Positions 32,825-42,249 of a stretch of 64,000 nucleotides of DNA are shown piece by piece; within the stretch, counting starts at the first letter, position 1; each line of letters starts with the position of its first letter. The notes below the pieces were generated by a model. That model searched no databases. It was not told where the DNA came from and was given only the letters and a program-made list of their open reading frames with translations. The position numbers and the translations under genes were made by a program. This DNA is from Lysobacter sp. yr284 (GTDB lineage Bacteria > Pseudomonadota > Gammaproteobacteria > Xanthomonadales > Xanthomonadaceae), in assembly GCF_900107375.1 (NCBI RefSeq), contig NZ_FNPT01000001.1, positions 248,001-312,000 on the forward strand, read 5' to 3'.

Positions 32825-32862
32825 GATCGGATGTCCTTAATCGTCGATATGGAAGGGGGGCG

Positions 32863-33630
32863 TCACAGGTCGCGGCTTTCGGCCGCCGCGAGGCCCGCCT
32901 TCAGCGCGGCCCCCTGCACCACCCCGCCCAGAACACTGCCCTTGTTGGCCAAGGCCTTGTTGGCGAGCAAGGCCATTTGATCGTCCAAGGTCTTCAGCAT
33001 CGTCGTGTACAGCTCCATCGTCGCGACGTAGCTCTGCATGTCGTTCATCATGGCCGCGTCGATGGTCTTGCTGGCGTTGTCGTTGCCGGCCAGCCTGCCG
33101 TTGTCCTTGGGACCGGAGATGCCGGCGCGATCGCTGCGGATCTTCTGGATCTTGCGGTCGCGCTCGTCGATGTCCTTGAACATCTGCACCATCACGTTGA
33201 AACGCTTGTTGCGCAGCTGCACCGCGTTCACGCACACCTTGTACTGCTCTTCGGCGACGCTGCTTTTGCCTTTATGGCAGGTCTCGTCGCGCCCCTCGTT
33301 GACGTCGCGCGGCTTGAGGTCGCCGAACTCGCGGTTGCCGGCGATGGAGCCGATGTTCAGGCTGCCGGGGTTGAGCTGCTCGAAGCGGGCCTTTTCCTGC
33401 TCCAGCTGCTGCTTCATCCGGTTGATCTTGTTCAACTCGGAGCCGACGTTCTTGATCATCTGCGCCTTGTTGAAAATCTGGCTGCCCTCGGTGTTGCAGA
33501 TGCCGACCAGCTTTCCGTAGTACATGTAGCAGGTGAACGCCTGCGCCTGGGCCGGACGCGGCGCGAACACCGCGAGCAGGCCGAGCAACAACGGCGCCAA
33601 CGTCGACCAAACATACGATTTGATTTTCAT
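32863..33630 (-). CDS. virB5: VirB5-like minor pilus protein (copy 2)
   Basis: This 255-residue protein has GGAGGAG upstream and a signal peptide ending near AQA-QAF. It shares with its neighbour the motifs RFEQLNPGSLNIGS, ETCHKGKSSVAEEQYKVC, and the end AALKAGLAAAESRDL. It differs in the N-terminal mature part, which has an extra Cys pair (FTCYMYYGKLVGIC). It lies between virB4 and the other copy. The divergence at the mature N-terminus could give different tip or target specificity; this is inference. Confidence 0.85.
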   Translation of the reverse strand: MKIKSYVWSTLAPLLLGLLAVFAPRPAQAQAFTCYMYYGKLVGICNTEGSQIFNKAQMIKNVGSELNKINRMKQQLEQEKARFEQLNPGSLNIGSIAGNREFGDLKPRDVNEGRDETCHKGKSSVAEEQYKVCVNAVQLRNKRFNVMVQMFKDIDERDRKIQKIRSDRAGISGPKDNGRLAGNDNASKTIDAAMMNDMQSYVATMELYTTMLKTLDDQMALLANKALANKGSVLGGVVQGAALKAGLAAAESRDL

Positions 33631-33718
33631 CGGTCGATTCTCCTCCCGGTATCCCTATCCCAAAGGCTGAACAACGCCAGAACGCTCGTACTATTGTAGA
33701 ACGGAACAGCCGCGGCGC

Positions 33719-36214
33719 TCAGGCCCTGGCCTTCCGCTCCTCCGCCACTGCCTTGCCCTTGCCCGAGCCCTTGCGGTTGGCGTAGAAATCGGCCAGCCAC
33801 TGCTCGGGGGTCAGATCGTCCGGGCTGACGCCGGCCTTGTCGGCGGCGTTCTGCAGGACGCGGTGCATGATTTCGATGTTGTCGGTCGAGGCCGAGATGA
33901 CCGCCAGGGCGTCGTCCATGCCGCGCAGGTTGAGCTGGCACACGGTCGCCGCATGACCCTGCTTGACCAGGAAGCAGCGCGAGCGCTCGTCCAGGTTCTT
34001 CACCACTTCGTACTCCGCGTCGGTCAGCTTGAGGCCTTCCATGTAGTCCTCGCGGCTGGCGTTCGGGTTCGGCAGCAGGATCAGCGTCGCGGTCTGTTCG
34101 ATCAGCGAGGCGGAGATGTCGCTGGCCAGCGCATCTTCCGGGCTCTGCGTGGCGAAAATGCCCAGGCCGTTCTGCTTACGGATGGTCTTTTGCTTGTTCT
34201 TGGCGAAATCCTTGAGGGCGCCGCCGCCGTCGAGGATCTTCCAGAACTCGTCCATGACGTAGATTAGCGGGCGTCCGTCGATCAATTGCTCCAGACGGTG
34301 CAGCAAATAGTTGATGACCGGGACGCGGACCTCGACGTTGTCGATGACATCGGTGTAGTCGAAGCCGATGATGTTCGCCTTCTCCAGGTTGATCGTGTCC
34401 ACCGGGTTGTCGAACACCCACCCCAGCGAGTTGCCGGCGGTCCACTTGCGCAGGCGCGCATACAGGCCGTCGTCGCCCATGTTGGGCAGGCTCTTCTGGA
34501 AGTTGGTCATGCTGCGCAGGTGCATCGGCGTGTCGAGGATGTTCTCGACCGCGCGGAAGATGTCCTCGTCCTCGCGCGCCGAATACTGCGACTTGTTGGC
34601 CAGCACCTTGATCAGATCGGCGAGGAACTGGACGTTGGTCTCGTTGTTCTCGCACTGGAACGGGTTGAAGCCGGTCGGCTGGCCGTTGTCCAGCGCCAGG
34701 TAGTTGCCGCCGCAGGCGCGCACGAAGATCTCCGCGCCGCGGTCCTTGTCGAAGAAGAAGATCGTCGGCGTCGGCTTGAGCTTCTGCACCTGGCTGAGCA
34801 GGAAGTTGATCAGCGCGGTCTTGCCGGTACCGGACTTGCCGATCACCATGGTGTTGGCGATCGCCTTCTCGCCCAGCGAATTCTCGGCCGGATGGGTGGC
34901 GTGGAAGTTGAAGTAGTACGGCTGGCCGTTGGTGGTCTGCAGCGTGGTCACGCTGTCGCCCCACGGGTTGTTGTGCTGCTTGCCGGTGGCGAAGTTGTGC
35001 AGCGGCGACAGGCCGAGGAAGTTCAGCGAGCTGACGTTGGCCACCCGCGTGCGGTACTTCCAGTTGGCCGGGAACTGCGAATAGAAGGACGCGGCGATCG
35101 CCATGTCCTCCTTGGCCGAGACGAAGCCGGCGTTGGACAGCTCGGCGCGCGCGGCGGCGACCTGGGCCGCCAGCTTTTCCTGGCTTTCGGCGTAGATGGC
35201 GAAGGTGAAGTGATACTCGCCGAGCACGAAGTTGCCCGAGGCGAGCTGGTCCATCGCGTAGTCGAGCTCGACGATCTGGCTGACCGCCTTGTCGCCGGAG
35301 GACACCATCATGCCCTTGGTGCGGTCGAGCACCTTGAGCGCGTCCTGGCGCCCCATCGGGCTGAACGAATGGGTGATGACGTACTCGAAGTCGAGGTACT
35401 TCAAGCCGTTGAGGATGCCGGGATAGGTGCCCTCGGCGTACTCCTTGACGTTGAGGATCGCGCCGAAGTTGTTGACGCCGGTCGGCGTGGTGACGACGAA
35501 GTCGCCGGTCTTGGCCGACAGGGTCAGGCGGCTCACCGGCAGGTAGTTGTAGACCGGCGCGTTGAGCACCGGCACCGGCTCGTCCAGGCGGTTGAGCAGG
35601 TAGCCGAAGAACTCCAGCGCCTCGGAGAACACGACGCCGTTCTTGGCCTCGTACATGCCCAGGCGGTACGGCGCGTAGTCCTTGATCACCGCCTCGACGT
35701 TGCCGGCCAGCTCCAGCACCTTGGCCACCGACTGATCCTGCTGTTCCTGCAGCATCTGCACGCTGGTGGACTTCTCCACGAAGCGTTTGCTGCCGACGAT
35801 CGGCCGGTACAGCATGGTCATGTACAGCTCGTTCTGCATCAGCTTCTGCGCCGACAGCGAGGCGTAGTAGCCGTCGGACATGTTCTGGTTGAACAGCTGG
35901 TCGAACTTGTTCTCGGTGCTGATGCGGCGGCGGCGGCGCACGTCGTGCACCCAGAACGCCACGTTGGTGAAGTCCGGCGCGCGCAGGGTCTGCAGCAGCC
36001 GGTTGAAGGTGTTGTGGCGGTGCTCGAGCTCCCATTCCTCGCGGCCCACGAACGGCAAGCCGCCCAGGCGCCATACCAACATGAAGTCGCCTCCCGTGGT
36101 CTTGATCACGGTGGGCGCCACATGCGTGGACAGCGGAATGAATTCGCTGATGGGAGTATCGGGCGTGAACATGAAGGGCGGGTGCTTTCCGTGATTGGGT
36201 AACAGGGACGACAC
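33719..36214 (-). CDS. virB4: VirB4 ATPase
   Basis: This 831-residue protein starts at GTG 36214; an ATG 14 codons later is an alternative. It has an N-terminal CagE/TrbE-type domain and a C-terminal RecA-like ATPase with Walker A VIGKSGTGKTALINF (about residue 460) and Walker B PLIYVMDEFWKILD. VirB4 forms hexamers at the channel base and powers pilus assembly and secretion. Length and motifs are complete. It lies 78 bases after virB3. Confidence 0.95.
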   Translation of the reverse strand: MSSLLPNHGKHPPFMFTPDTPISEFIPLSTHVAPTVIKTTGGDFMLVWRLGGLPFVGREEWELEHRHNTFNRLLQTLRAPDFTNVAFWVHDVRRRRRISTENKFDQLFNQNMSDGYYASLSAQKLMQNELYMTMLYRPIVGSKRFVEKSTSVQMLQEQQDQSVAKVLELAGNVEAVIKDYAPYRLGMYEAKNGVVFSEALEFFGYLLNRLDEPVPVLNAPVYNYLPVSRLTLSAKTGDFVVTTPTGVNNFGAILNVKEYAEGTYPGILNGLKYLDFEYVITHSFSPMGRQDALKVLDRTKGMMVSSGDKAVSQIVELDYAMDQLASGNFVLGEYHFTFAIYAESQEKLAAQVAAARAELSNAGFVSAKEDMAIAASFYSQFPANWKYRTRVANVSSLNFLGLSPLHNFATGKQHNNPWGDSVTTLQTTNGQPYYFNFHATHPAENSLGEKAIANTMVIGKSGTGKTALINFLLSQVQKLKPTPTIFFFDKDRGAEIFVRACGGNYLALDNGQPTGFNPFQCENNETNVQFLADLIKVLANKSQYSAREDEDIFRAVENILDTPMHLRSMTNFQKSLPNMGDDGLYARLRKWTAGNSLGWVFDNPVDTINLEKANIIGFDYTDVIDNVEVRVPVINYLLHRLEQLIDGRPLIYVMDEFWKILDGGGALKDFAKNKQKTIRKQNGLGIFATQSPEDALASDISASLIEQTATLILLPNPNASREDYMEGLKLTDAEYEVVKNLDERSRCFLVKQGHAATVCQLNLRGMDDALAVISASTDNIEIMHRVLQNAADKAGVSPDDLTPEQWLADFYANRKGSGKGKAVAEERKARA

Positions 36215-36292
36215 AACCGATCCGGGGCTAGGGTTCCCGAACCGGTGCAGCCGCCATGCGCGATGCGCACGGCGGCTGCGGTACGGTCATTT

Positions 36293-36601
36293 TCAGTGTT
36301 TCTTGTCGCCCGGACCGCGATAGTAATTGGGCGTGAACACCCACATGCCCTGATGCTGCTGCAGGTTCCGCATCCGCATGCGGAACTGCATGCGCAGCCC
36401 CAGCAAGCGGAAGATCATTTCATCGCGGCGCGCCATCTGGCGCATGATGAAGATGACGATCGGCAACAGCAGGATGCAGAACATGTCGACGTAGAACGTC
36501 AGGAGCAGGCAGGCGCCCGCTCCGAACGTAAAGGGGATGTACGGCACGCCCAGGAACATGGCCGGACGCGTACAACCCCTGAACAGCACGTTCTTATGCA
36601 T
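36293..36601 (-). CDS. virB3: VirB3 inner-membrane protein
   Basis: This 102-residue protein (MHKNVLFRGCTRPAMFLGVP) has one long hydrophobic hairpin region (FGAGACLLLTFYVDMFCILLLPIVIFIM, split here as two segments) and a cytoplasmic Arg-rich tail. It fits VirB3, which associates with VirB4 at the inner membrane. Its start overlaps the end of virB2 by eight bases. Confidence 0.9.
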   Translation of the reverse strand: MHKNVLFRGCTRPAMFLGVPYIPFTFGAGACLLLTFYVDMFCILLLPIVIFIMRQMARRDEMIFRLLGLRMQFRMRMRNLQQHQGMWVFTPNYYRGPGDKKH

Positions 36602-36959
36602 AGTTCTGCAGAACGGCCATCACCATCGTGGTGGTGTCGGAGCCGACGTTTTCCGGGATGACCATCTTGGCCAGCTGGGCGGCGGCGCCGATCAGGAAGC
36701 CGCCGATCAGGACCGGGGCGACGTCCGACAGACGCTTGTGGGCGAAGGCGATGCCGTAGCCGGCGAAGATCACCGCGATCGTCACGATCGCCACCGAAGC
36801 GATGTTCAGCAGCGAGTTCAGGTTGTTCATGAAGTTGGACACGCGCGCCTTCGCGTCGGTCTGGGCGAAGCTGACTTCCGGCAGCATCAGCAGAGCGACG
36901 AACACGGTGGCCATCAGGAACGCGGACAGGAAGTTCTTGAGGTAGAGGTTGGAGTTCAT
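36594..36959 (-). CDS. virB2: VirB2 major pilin
   Basis: In this 121-residue protein, residues 1-32 form a long signal peptide (FLMATVFVALLMLP, cleavage likely after VSFA). The mature pilin has two hydrophobic helices (IASVAIVTIAVIFAGYGIAFA and VLIGGFLIGAAAQLAKMVI) joined by the short polar loop HKRLSD, the standard VirB2 layout. It forms the pilus or channel lumen. It overlaps virB3. Confidence 0.92.
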   Translation of the reverse strand: MNSNLYLKNFLSAFLMATVFVALLMLPEVSFAQTDAKARVSNFMNNLNSLLNIASVAIVTIAVIFAGYGIAFAHKRLSDVAPVLIGGFLIGAAAQLAKMVIPENVGSDTTTMVMAVLQNYA

Positions 36960-37139
36960 GAGATATCCCTTCTGTTCGTTGTGGGCGAAATCGAGATCGA
37001 GCTTGGAACGTAGGTGACGCGGTCGGTGGAGGAAAAACGGTACTGGCAGTGCGGTTTCGGTTCGATGCGGGTTACGGATTCAACGATGGAATCGACTGCA
37101 AGCGGATCGAAATAAGGCAGGCGTGCTGAAAGCTTACGA

Positions 37140-37943
37140 CTAGAAAACGAAGGCCTGGTCGCCTTGCGAAGGCGGCTGGGCGGGAGGACGGGCCGGCGCG
37201 GCGGCGCCCGGGCGCGCCATCGACACGGTCACCGGCTGCTGCAGTTGCGGCAGCGCGGCCGCCGGCATCGGCTGGGCGACGGCCATCGGCGCGACGCGGG
37301 CCACGCCCATCGCCGCGGCGGAAGCGGCGGCCTGGGTCGCGGCGGTATCGGGCTCGCGCACCTGCGCGGGGGCGACCGAATCCAGGCGCGAATTGCCGCT
37401 GCGGCGGGCCGGCGCGTAAGCGCTCGCGGCCGGCGCGGCCGCGGCGCGGGCGGCGCCCGGCGCGGGATTGTCGACCACCGCGATGGCGCCGGCGTCGGCC
37501 GCAGCGACCTGGCCCTTGCGCATCGAGGCGTAGATCTTCTGTACGTAGCCGTGGCGGAACCCGGTAACGAAGTTGCCCGAGTAGTAGCAGCTGAACGACT
37601 TGCCCCAGTCCTGCGAGCGCGTGTAGCACTCGGCCAGGATGCGCGAGCCGGCCTGCAGGTTCGGGCAGACGTCGAAGGCTTTCTCGTAGGAATCCAGGCC
37701 GTACTTGCCGAGGTTGTAGCGATTGACCTGGGCGACGCCGAGAGAAAAGTTGTAACCGCGACGCTCGAGCATGCGCACGGTCGCGACCGCCTCGGACAGG
37801 GTCTTGGGCTGGCGCACCAAGCGCCCGCCGACCACGCCGATGGCGTAGGGGTTGAAAGACGATTCCACGCGCACGACGTGGTGCATCACCTCGTGCGGAA
37901 CCGCCAAGCCCGTGCAATTTGTAAGTTCTATCCCGGGCAACAT
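37140..37943 (-). CDS. virB1: VirB1 lytic transglycosylase
   Basis: This 267-residue protein has an SLT domain occupying residues 10-150: MHHVVRVESSFNPYAIGVVG with catalytic E27, NFSLGVAQVNRYNLGKYGL, and a CYYSGNF motif. It opens peptidoglycan for assembly of the secretion apparatus. The domain begins almost at residue 1 and no signal peptide is visible from this start or in the upstream frame. The C-terminal 100 residues are Ala/Pro-rich. Confidence 0.88.
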   Translation of the reverse strand: MLPGIELTNCTGLAVPHEVMHHVVRVESSFNPYAIGVVGGRLVRQPKTLSEAVATVRMLERRGYNFSLGVAQVNRYNLGKYGLDSYEKAFDVCPNLQAGSRILAECYTRSQDWGKSFSCYYSGNFVTGFRHGYVQKIYASMRKGQVAAADAGAIAVVDNPAPGAARAAAAPAASAYAPARRSGNSRLDSVAPAQVREPDTAATQAAASAAAMGVARVAPMAVAQPMPAAALPQLQQPVTVSMARPGAAAPARPPAQPPSQGDQAFVF

Positions 37944-38087
37944 TCCCTAGCTCCCCCCGTCCGCCAACCCTGGCGTCACTCCCCGTCCATTATTGAGATG
38001 GATAGCGACAGGGCTGCGAACCCAAATCGCCAACGCTATCATTCACGTTTCAGCCAGCTTTGTCAACGCCGCCCTGCCCCATCGCCG

Positions 38088-39128
38088 TCAGTTCGCGGCG
38101 AGCTGGCGCTCCGGGTTGAAGTCGATGCCGGTGATGTGGCGCTGCCCCGCATGGGCCTTGATGTGGACGACGATGTCGATCGTCAGCATCAACAGGCGCT
38201 TGATCACCGCGAACTCCAGACCCGACCCCTCGTTCGACGCCTTCACCATCAGTGCCAGCTGGTCCCAGGTTTGCGCCGTACTGCCAGCATGGCAGCTGGT
38301 GATGGAACCTGGATGACCGGATGCGCAGTTTCGGATGAAGTAGAACGATTCGTCGCCGCGCAACTCGGCCAGGATGATGCGGTCTGGCTTCATGCGCAGG
38401 CAGGCTTCCATGCAACTCTTCGCCGTCACGTTGCTCGTACTTTGTCCACCTTTCGAGTAGAGCAAGTGCACGACATTGGGCTGGGTGATGAAAAGCTCGC
38501 GGGCGTCCTCGATGGTGACCAGGCGCTCGTAGTCCGGAATGTGACCAACCAGCGATTTCATGAAGGTCGTCTTGCCGCTGCCGGTGGCGCCGGCGACGAC
38601 GATGTTCTTCTTGTACTGCACCGCTTTCTTGAAGAACTCGGCGTAGTTGCGCTGGCCGCGGATCTCCAGCAGCTCGCGGTCCTGCTCGCTGACCGCCGCG
38701 GTGCTTTCCAGGATCTGCTGGAAGAACCCGTCGTCCTGGTACTGCTGCAGGGTCTTGTTGTGCTTGGACGGCAGGCGGATCGTGATCGACACCTTGCCGG
38801 CGTCGCAGGCCGGCGGAATCACGAACTGGGCACGCTGGCCGGTCGGGAAGGTCAACGAGACCACCGGATCGGCATCGGTGATGCGCTGGCCGGTATTGCT
38901 CTCGTTGACCACCGCGGTGCAGAACTGCCGGGCCCGATCGAACGTCAGGCTCGGCACCTCCAGGCGTTGCCAACCGGCGCGGGTTTCCAGGTACAGCTCG
39001 CCCGGGCGGTTGATGCAGATTTCCGTGACGTCCGGCGAACTCATGTACTCGAGGATGCCGAGCACCTGGTACTGGTAGTCCAGGAAGTCGTTGGAAACCT
39101 GCGCGATCGGTGAATTATCCGAATCCAT
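38088..39128 (-). CDS. virB11: VirB11 ATPase
   Basis: This 346-residue hexameric traffic ATPase has Walker A AGATGSGKTTFMKSLVGHI, an Asp box (TIEDARELF), and Walker B/His box regions (RPDRIILAELRGDESFYF, SGHPGSITSCHAG). The N-terminal domain contains SPDVTEICINRPGELYLE. It switches the T4SS between pilus building and secretion with VirB4 and VirD4. It follows virB10 by 36 bases. Confidence 0.95.
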   Translation of the reverse strand: MDSDNSPIAQVSNDFLDYQYQVLGILEYMSSPDVTEICINRPGELYLETRAGWQRLEVPSLTFDRARQFCTAVVNESNTGQRITDADPVVSLTFPTGQRAQFVIPPACDAGKVSITIRLPSKHNKTLQQYQDDGFFQQILESTAAVSEQDRELLEIRGQRNYAEFFKKAVQYKKNIVVAGATGSGKTTFMKSLVGHIPDYERLVTIEDARELFITQPNVVHLLYSKGGQSTSNVTAKSCMEACLRMKPDRIILAELRGDESFYFIRNCASGHPGSITSCHAGSTAQTWDQLALMVKASNEGSGLEFAVIKRLLMLTIDIVVHIKAHAGQRHITGIDFNPERQLAAN

Positions 39129-39164
39129 TGCCTGTGTTCGTTCTGCTGTGCGTCGCGCTGCGGA

Positions 39165-40394
39165 TCAACGCAGGACCGAGGAGAAGTCCACGTCCTTGGC
39201 GACGTAGATGTTCACGATGGTGCCCTGGTTGATGGTGATCGTCGCCGGACGGTTGACGCTCTTGTCCAGGGCCTGGTTGGCGAGACGCTCCATGGCCTTG
39301 GCGGTGTTGCTCTCGTACGGCTGGGTGATCACGGTGCCGCCCGGGGTCGCGGTGGTGCTTTCCGGACCGTTCTTCGCGCCGGCGTACTTGAACGCGTCGC
39401 TGATCAGGCTGATCAGCAGCGCCGAGGCGATGCGGCTGCCCCAGTGTGCGTCGTACTGGCCGGGGATGCCGGCGCCGCCGAGGTTGTCCACGCCCGGGCT
39501 GGCCATGTTGACGTCCAGGCCGGTCGGGGTGGTGATGCGATCCCAGACCACCGCCACGCGCTTGATGTCGCCGTTGTTGTTCTGGTAACGACCGGAGACC
39601 TTCGAGCCCTTCGGCAGCAGCAGGCGGCGGCCGTTGACCGAGTAGATCGGCTCGGTGACCACGCAGGAGGTGAAGCCCGGCACGTCGGTGACGATGCGGG
39701 TCTCCATCACGCAGCGGATGTAGGTGCCGCGCAGCAACAGGGTGTCGGGGTTGTACAGCGGCTGGGCCGAGGTCGCCTGCTCGCGTTCGGGACGGGCCGG
39801 AGCCTGGCCGCCGTTCTGCTGCTGGGTCAGCGCCTGCAGGTACTGCTGGTCGGCCGGGGTCATGCCGTCGGAGGCGCCATTGCCGCCGCCGGACGAACCG
39901 TCGCCCGCCATCCGGCGCTCGATCAGGCTCGGGCCGCGATCGCGCATGTCGGCTTCGCCTTCGGCGCGCTGCTGCTGTTGCGGCTGCTGCGGCGCGACCG
40001 GGATCGGCTCGACCGGCACCGGCTCCTGCGGCAGCGGCGGCAACGGCGCCGGCGGCTGCTGGGTGGTGACCGGCGCGTCCGGCACGCTGATGACTTCCTC
40101 GTCGACCTTCTTCGGCTTGTCGTCGCTGCCGGTGGCGCTCTTGAGCAGGAAGAACGCGACCACCAGCAACAGCAGCACGATGCCGCCGAGGAACAGCAGC
40201 GCCTTGCGGTTCAGCCGCTGCACGTCGGTGCTCTTGAGCAGCGGCGCGTTGGCGTCGAGGTTCGGCGCGGCGGCTTCGCCGCCCTGCTGCTGGCCGTAGT
40301 AGGGGTTGGCGCCGGCGTAGCCGTAGCTGCCGCCATCCTGGGGATTGCCGTTGTCGGGCTGGCCTGGCTGATTGGGAGGCATGTTCTGGCTCAT
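39165..40394 (-). CDS. virB10: VirB10 outer-to-inner membrane scaffold
   Basis: This 409-residue protein has a short cytoplasmic N-terminus rich in Gln/Gly/Asn and one membrane helix (ALLFLGGIVLLLLVVAFFLL). A Pro-rich periplasmic spacer follows (PPAPLPPLPQEPVPVEP). The C-terminal beta-barrel domain starts around LLRGTYIRCVMETRI and has GSKVSGRYQN and YDAHWGSRI. VirB10 spans the envelope and forms the outer-membrane pore with VirB7 and VirB9. Its start overlaps the virB9 stop (ATGA). Confidence 0.95.
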   Translation of the reverse strand: MSQNMPPNQPGQPDNGNPQDGGSYGYAGANPYYGQQQGGEAAAPNLDANAPLLKSTDVQRLNRKALLFLGGIVLLLLVVAFFLLKSATGSDDKPKKVDEEVISVPDAPVTTQQPPAPLPPLPQEPVPVEPIPVAPQQPQQQQRAEGEADMRDRGPSLIERRMAGDGSSGGGNGASDGMTPADQQYLQALTQQQNGGQAPARPEREQATSAQPLYNPDTLLLRGTYIRCVMETRIVTDVPGFTSCVVTEPIYSVNGRRLLLPKGSKVSGRYQNNNGDIKRVAVVWDRITTPTGLDVNMASPGVDNLGGAGIPGQYDAHWGSRIASALLISLISDAFKYAGAKNGPESTTATPGGTVITQPYESNTAKAMERLANQALDKSVNRPATITINQGTIVNIYVAKDVDFSSVLR

Positions 40395-41158
40395 TTCTGC
40401 TTCTTCCTGCGCAGACCGACGACGTTGTTGCCGTGACGGATGATCAAATAGGGATACGTGCCGTGCACGATGATGGTATTGCCCTCGACCGTGGTGTTGA
40501 CCACGAAGTCCTCGCTGCCTTCGCGCTCGCGCCCGAACACTGCGGGGAAATTGCCGGTCGGCAGATCCTTCAACGCGTTGATCTTGATATAGGTGAACTG
40601 ACCGTCGTCGTAGACGTTGGTCGGCACCAGCCAGGACTGCTTCTTGCGGCTGGAGAACTGGTAGTCGAAGTTGTACAGCCGGTTCTTGTCCAGCGTGGTG
40701 TTCAGCTCGGTCGCCGTCTGCTCGGCGCTTTCCTTGGCGGCGGAGAACTCGGTGCCGTTGGGATACACGAACTTGATCTTGTACTGCACGCCGGCCTGCT
40801 TGGCCTGCTCGAGCACGCGCCAGTCGGTCGCGACCACCTTCAGTTCCAGGATGTACGAGTGCGTCGTCGTCCGGATCATCATGTTGGTGTCGACGTCGAC
40901 GTTCTTCGGCTTCAGATAGAAGATGTTGTCGCGACGGCTGAGATCCCAGCCGCTGCTGAAGCCGGTGCTGTAGTCGAGGATGTTCTCGCTCGGGCTCAAC
41001 TCGATCTGGGTGGTGATGCCCAGGCCGGTGCGCACCTGGTAGATGCGATTGGCTTCGTATTCGTATTCCTGCACCACCTGCGCCGAGGCAGGCAGGGCCA
41101 GACCGGAGATCGCCAGCAGCAACAGGGCGATCAGGCTTTGTTTACGCAAGCAGTTCAT
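40391..41158 (-). CDS. virB9: VirB9 outer-membrane core component
   Basis: This 255-residue protein starts at ATG 41158, overlapping the virB8 stop (ATGA). The same frame is open much further upstream, but that part is the shadow of virB8. Its signal peptide ends near SAQ-VVQEYEY. The N-terminal domain includes NIFYLKPKNVDVDTNMMI and the C-terminal domain includes YDDGQFTYIKI and FVVNTTVEGNTIIVHG. VirB9 packs with VirB7 and VirB10 in the outer-membrane ring. Confidence 0.93.
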   Translation of the reverse strand: MNCLRKQSLIALLLLAISGLALPASAQVVQEYEYEANRIYQVRTGLGITTQIELSPSENILDYSTGFSSGWDLSRRDNIFYLKPKNVDVDTNMMIRTTTHSYILELKVVATDWRVLEQAKQAGVQYKIKFVYPNGTEFSAAKESAEQTATELNTTLDKNRLYNFDYQFSSRKKQSWLVPTNVYDDGQFTYIKINALKDLPTGNFPAVFGREREGSEDFVVNTTVEGNTIIVHGTYPYLIIRHGNNVVGLRRKKQK

Positions 41159-42171
41159 CGGGTGCTGACTCCATTCGCAGTACCGGTCGGTGCAGGTGCA
41201 GGTGCCGCCGGCGCGCCGGCCGGATAGGCGGGATTCGGGACGCCGGGCTGCGGCGCGACGCCAGGCTGTTGCTGCGGCACCGTTCCCGGCTGCGGCGGCA
41301 CGGTACCGGGCGGATAGGCGGCCGGCGCCGGAACGGGCTGGCCGGTGGCCGGGTCGATCACCATCGGCGCGGGCGCGGGCGCGGCGGCGGGCGCTGCGGC
41401 GTTGGTGCTGGTGGCGCCGACCGGGTAGTCCGGCGGCGGCGGCGGCGCCGGCGCGTAGTCGTTGTCGACGCGGTAGCCGCTGACCTGGAAGCCCAACGGA
41501 TTGAGGACGCGGCTGGCGTCGTCCATCTTCAGGTTGGACTTGTAGGTGTATTCGATGGCCGCGATCTTGCTGTCCATCAGCTGCTGGCCGCCGTTTTCCT
41601 TGTTGAACAGCGAGCGCTGGAAGCGCACGGTCGCGTTCTTGACCTTGGAATCCGGATCGCTGTGCAGCTGGATGCTGAGGATGCGCACGCGGATCGTCTT
41701 GGTCTTGCCGAACAAGGTGATCGGGTTCTGCGGGTTGGTCTGCGAGTAGATCGCCTCGTAGGCCTTGTTGACCCCTTCGGCGCCCATCGCGTGCACCGTC
41801 GCCCAGTCGCGGTCGCCGATCTGCGAATAGTCGTAGGACTCGCGCGCCATCACGAAGTGCGAGAGGTTGCTCTTGTTGATGGCTTCGTTGGCCGTGATGC
41901 TGTTCTTGCTGAAGTCGTCGCGCAGGCGCGCGATGGTCGCCTGGCCGGTGTAGGCGTCGGCCATCACCAGATACGGCACCTTCTCTTTCAACGGCAGGAA
42001 GTAGAAGTAACCGCCGGCGAGGATCAGCGCCATGACGATGGACGCGAAGGCGACCATCCACGCGCGTTTCTCGCTGCGGCGCGCGAGGTCGGCGACGGTG
42101 ACCTCGTAGTTGACCGCCTTGGCGACCGCGTTCTCCACTTGCGGAGTAACGTTCTTGTTCTTTCCGAACAT
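41155..42171 (-). CDS. virB8: VirB8 inner-membrane assembly factor with Pro-rich tail
   Basis: This 338-residue protein starts at ATG 42171 (MFGKNKNVTPQVENAV). It has a cytoplasmic N-terminus, one membrane helix (about residues 37-58), and the periplasmic NTF2-like VirB8 domain (YDYSQIGDRDW, TIRVRILSIQLHSD, AAIEYTYKSNLKM). Beyond about residue 230 it carries a roughly 100-residue Pro/Ala-rich tail (DYAPAPPPPPDYP) of the kind seen in X-T4SS VirB8 proteins. It is translationally coupled to virB9. Confidence 0.93.
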   Translation of the reverse strand: MFGKNKNVTPQVENAVAKAVNYEVTVADLARRSEKRAWMVAFASIVMALILAGGYFYFLPLKEKVPYLVMADAYTGQATIARLRDDFSKNSITANEAINKSNLSHFVMARESYDYSQIGDRDWATVHAMGAEGVNKAYEAIYSQTNPQNPITLFGKTKTIRVRILSIQLHSDPDSKVKNATVRFQRSLFNKENGGQQLMDSKIAAIEYTYKSNLKMDDASRVLNPLGFQVSGYRVDNDYAPAPPPPPDYPVGATSTNAAAPAAAPAPAPMVIDPATGQPVPAPAAYPPGTVPPQPGTVPQQQPGVAPQPGVPNPAYPAGAPAAPAPAPTGTANGVSTR

Positions 42172-42249
42172 CTGTGCTGCATCCCCTGGGTTTGCGCTAT
42201 GCGGGAGCCGGAGCGACGCTCCGTCTCCCGCCATGGCCACGATGCGCGG

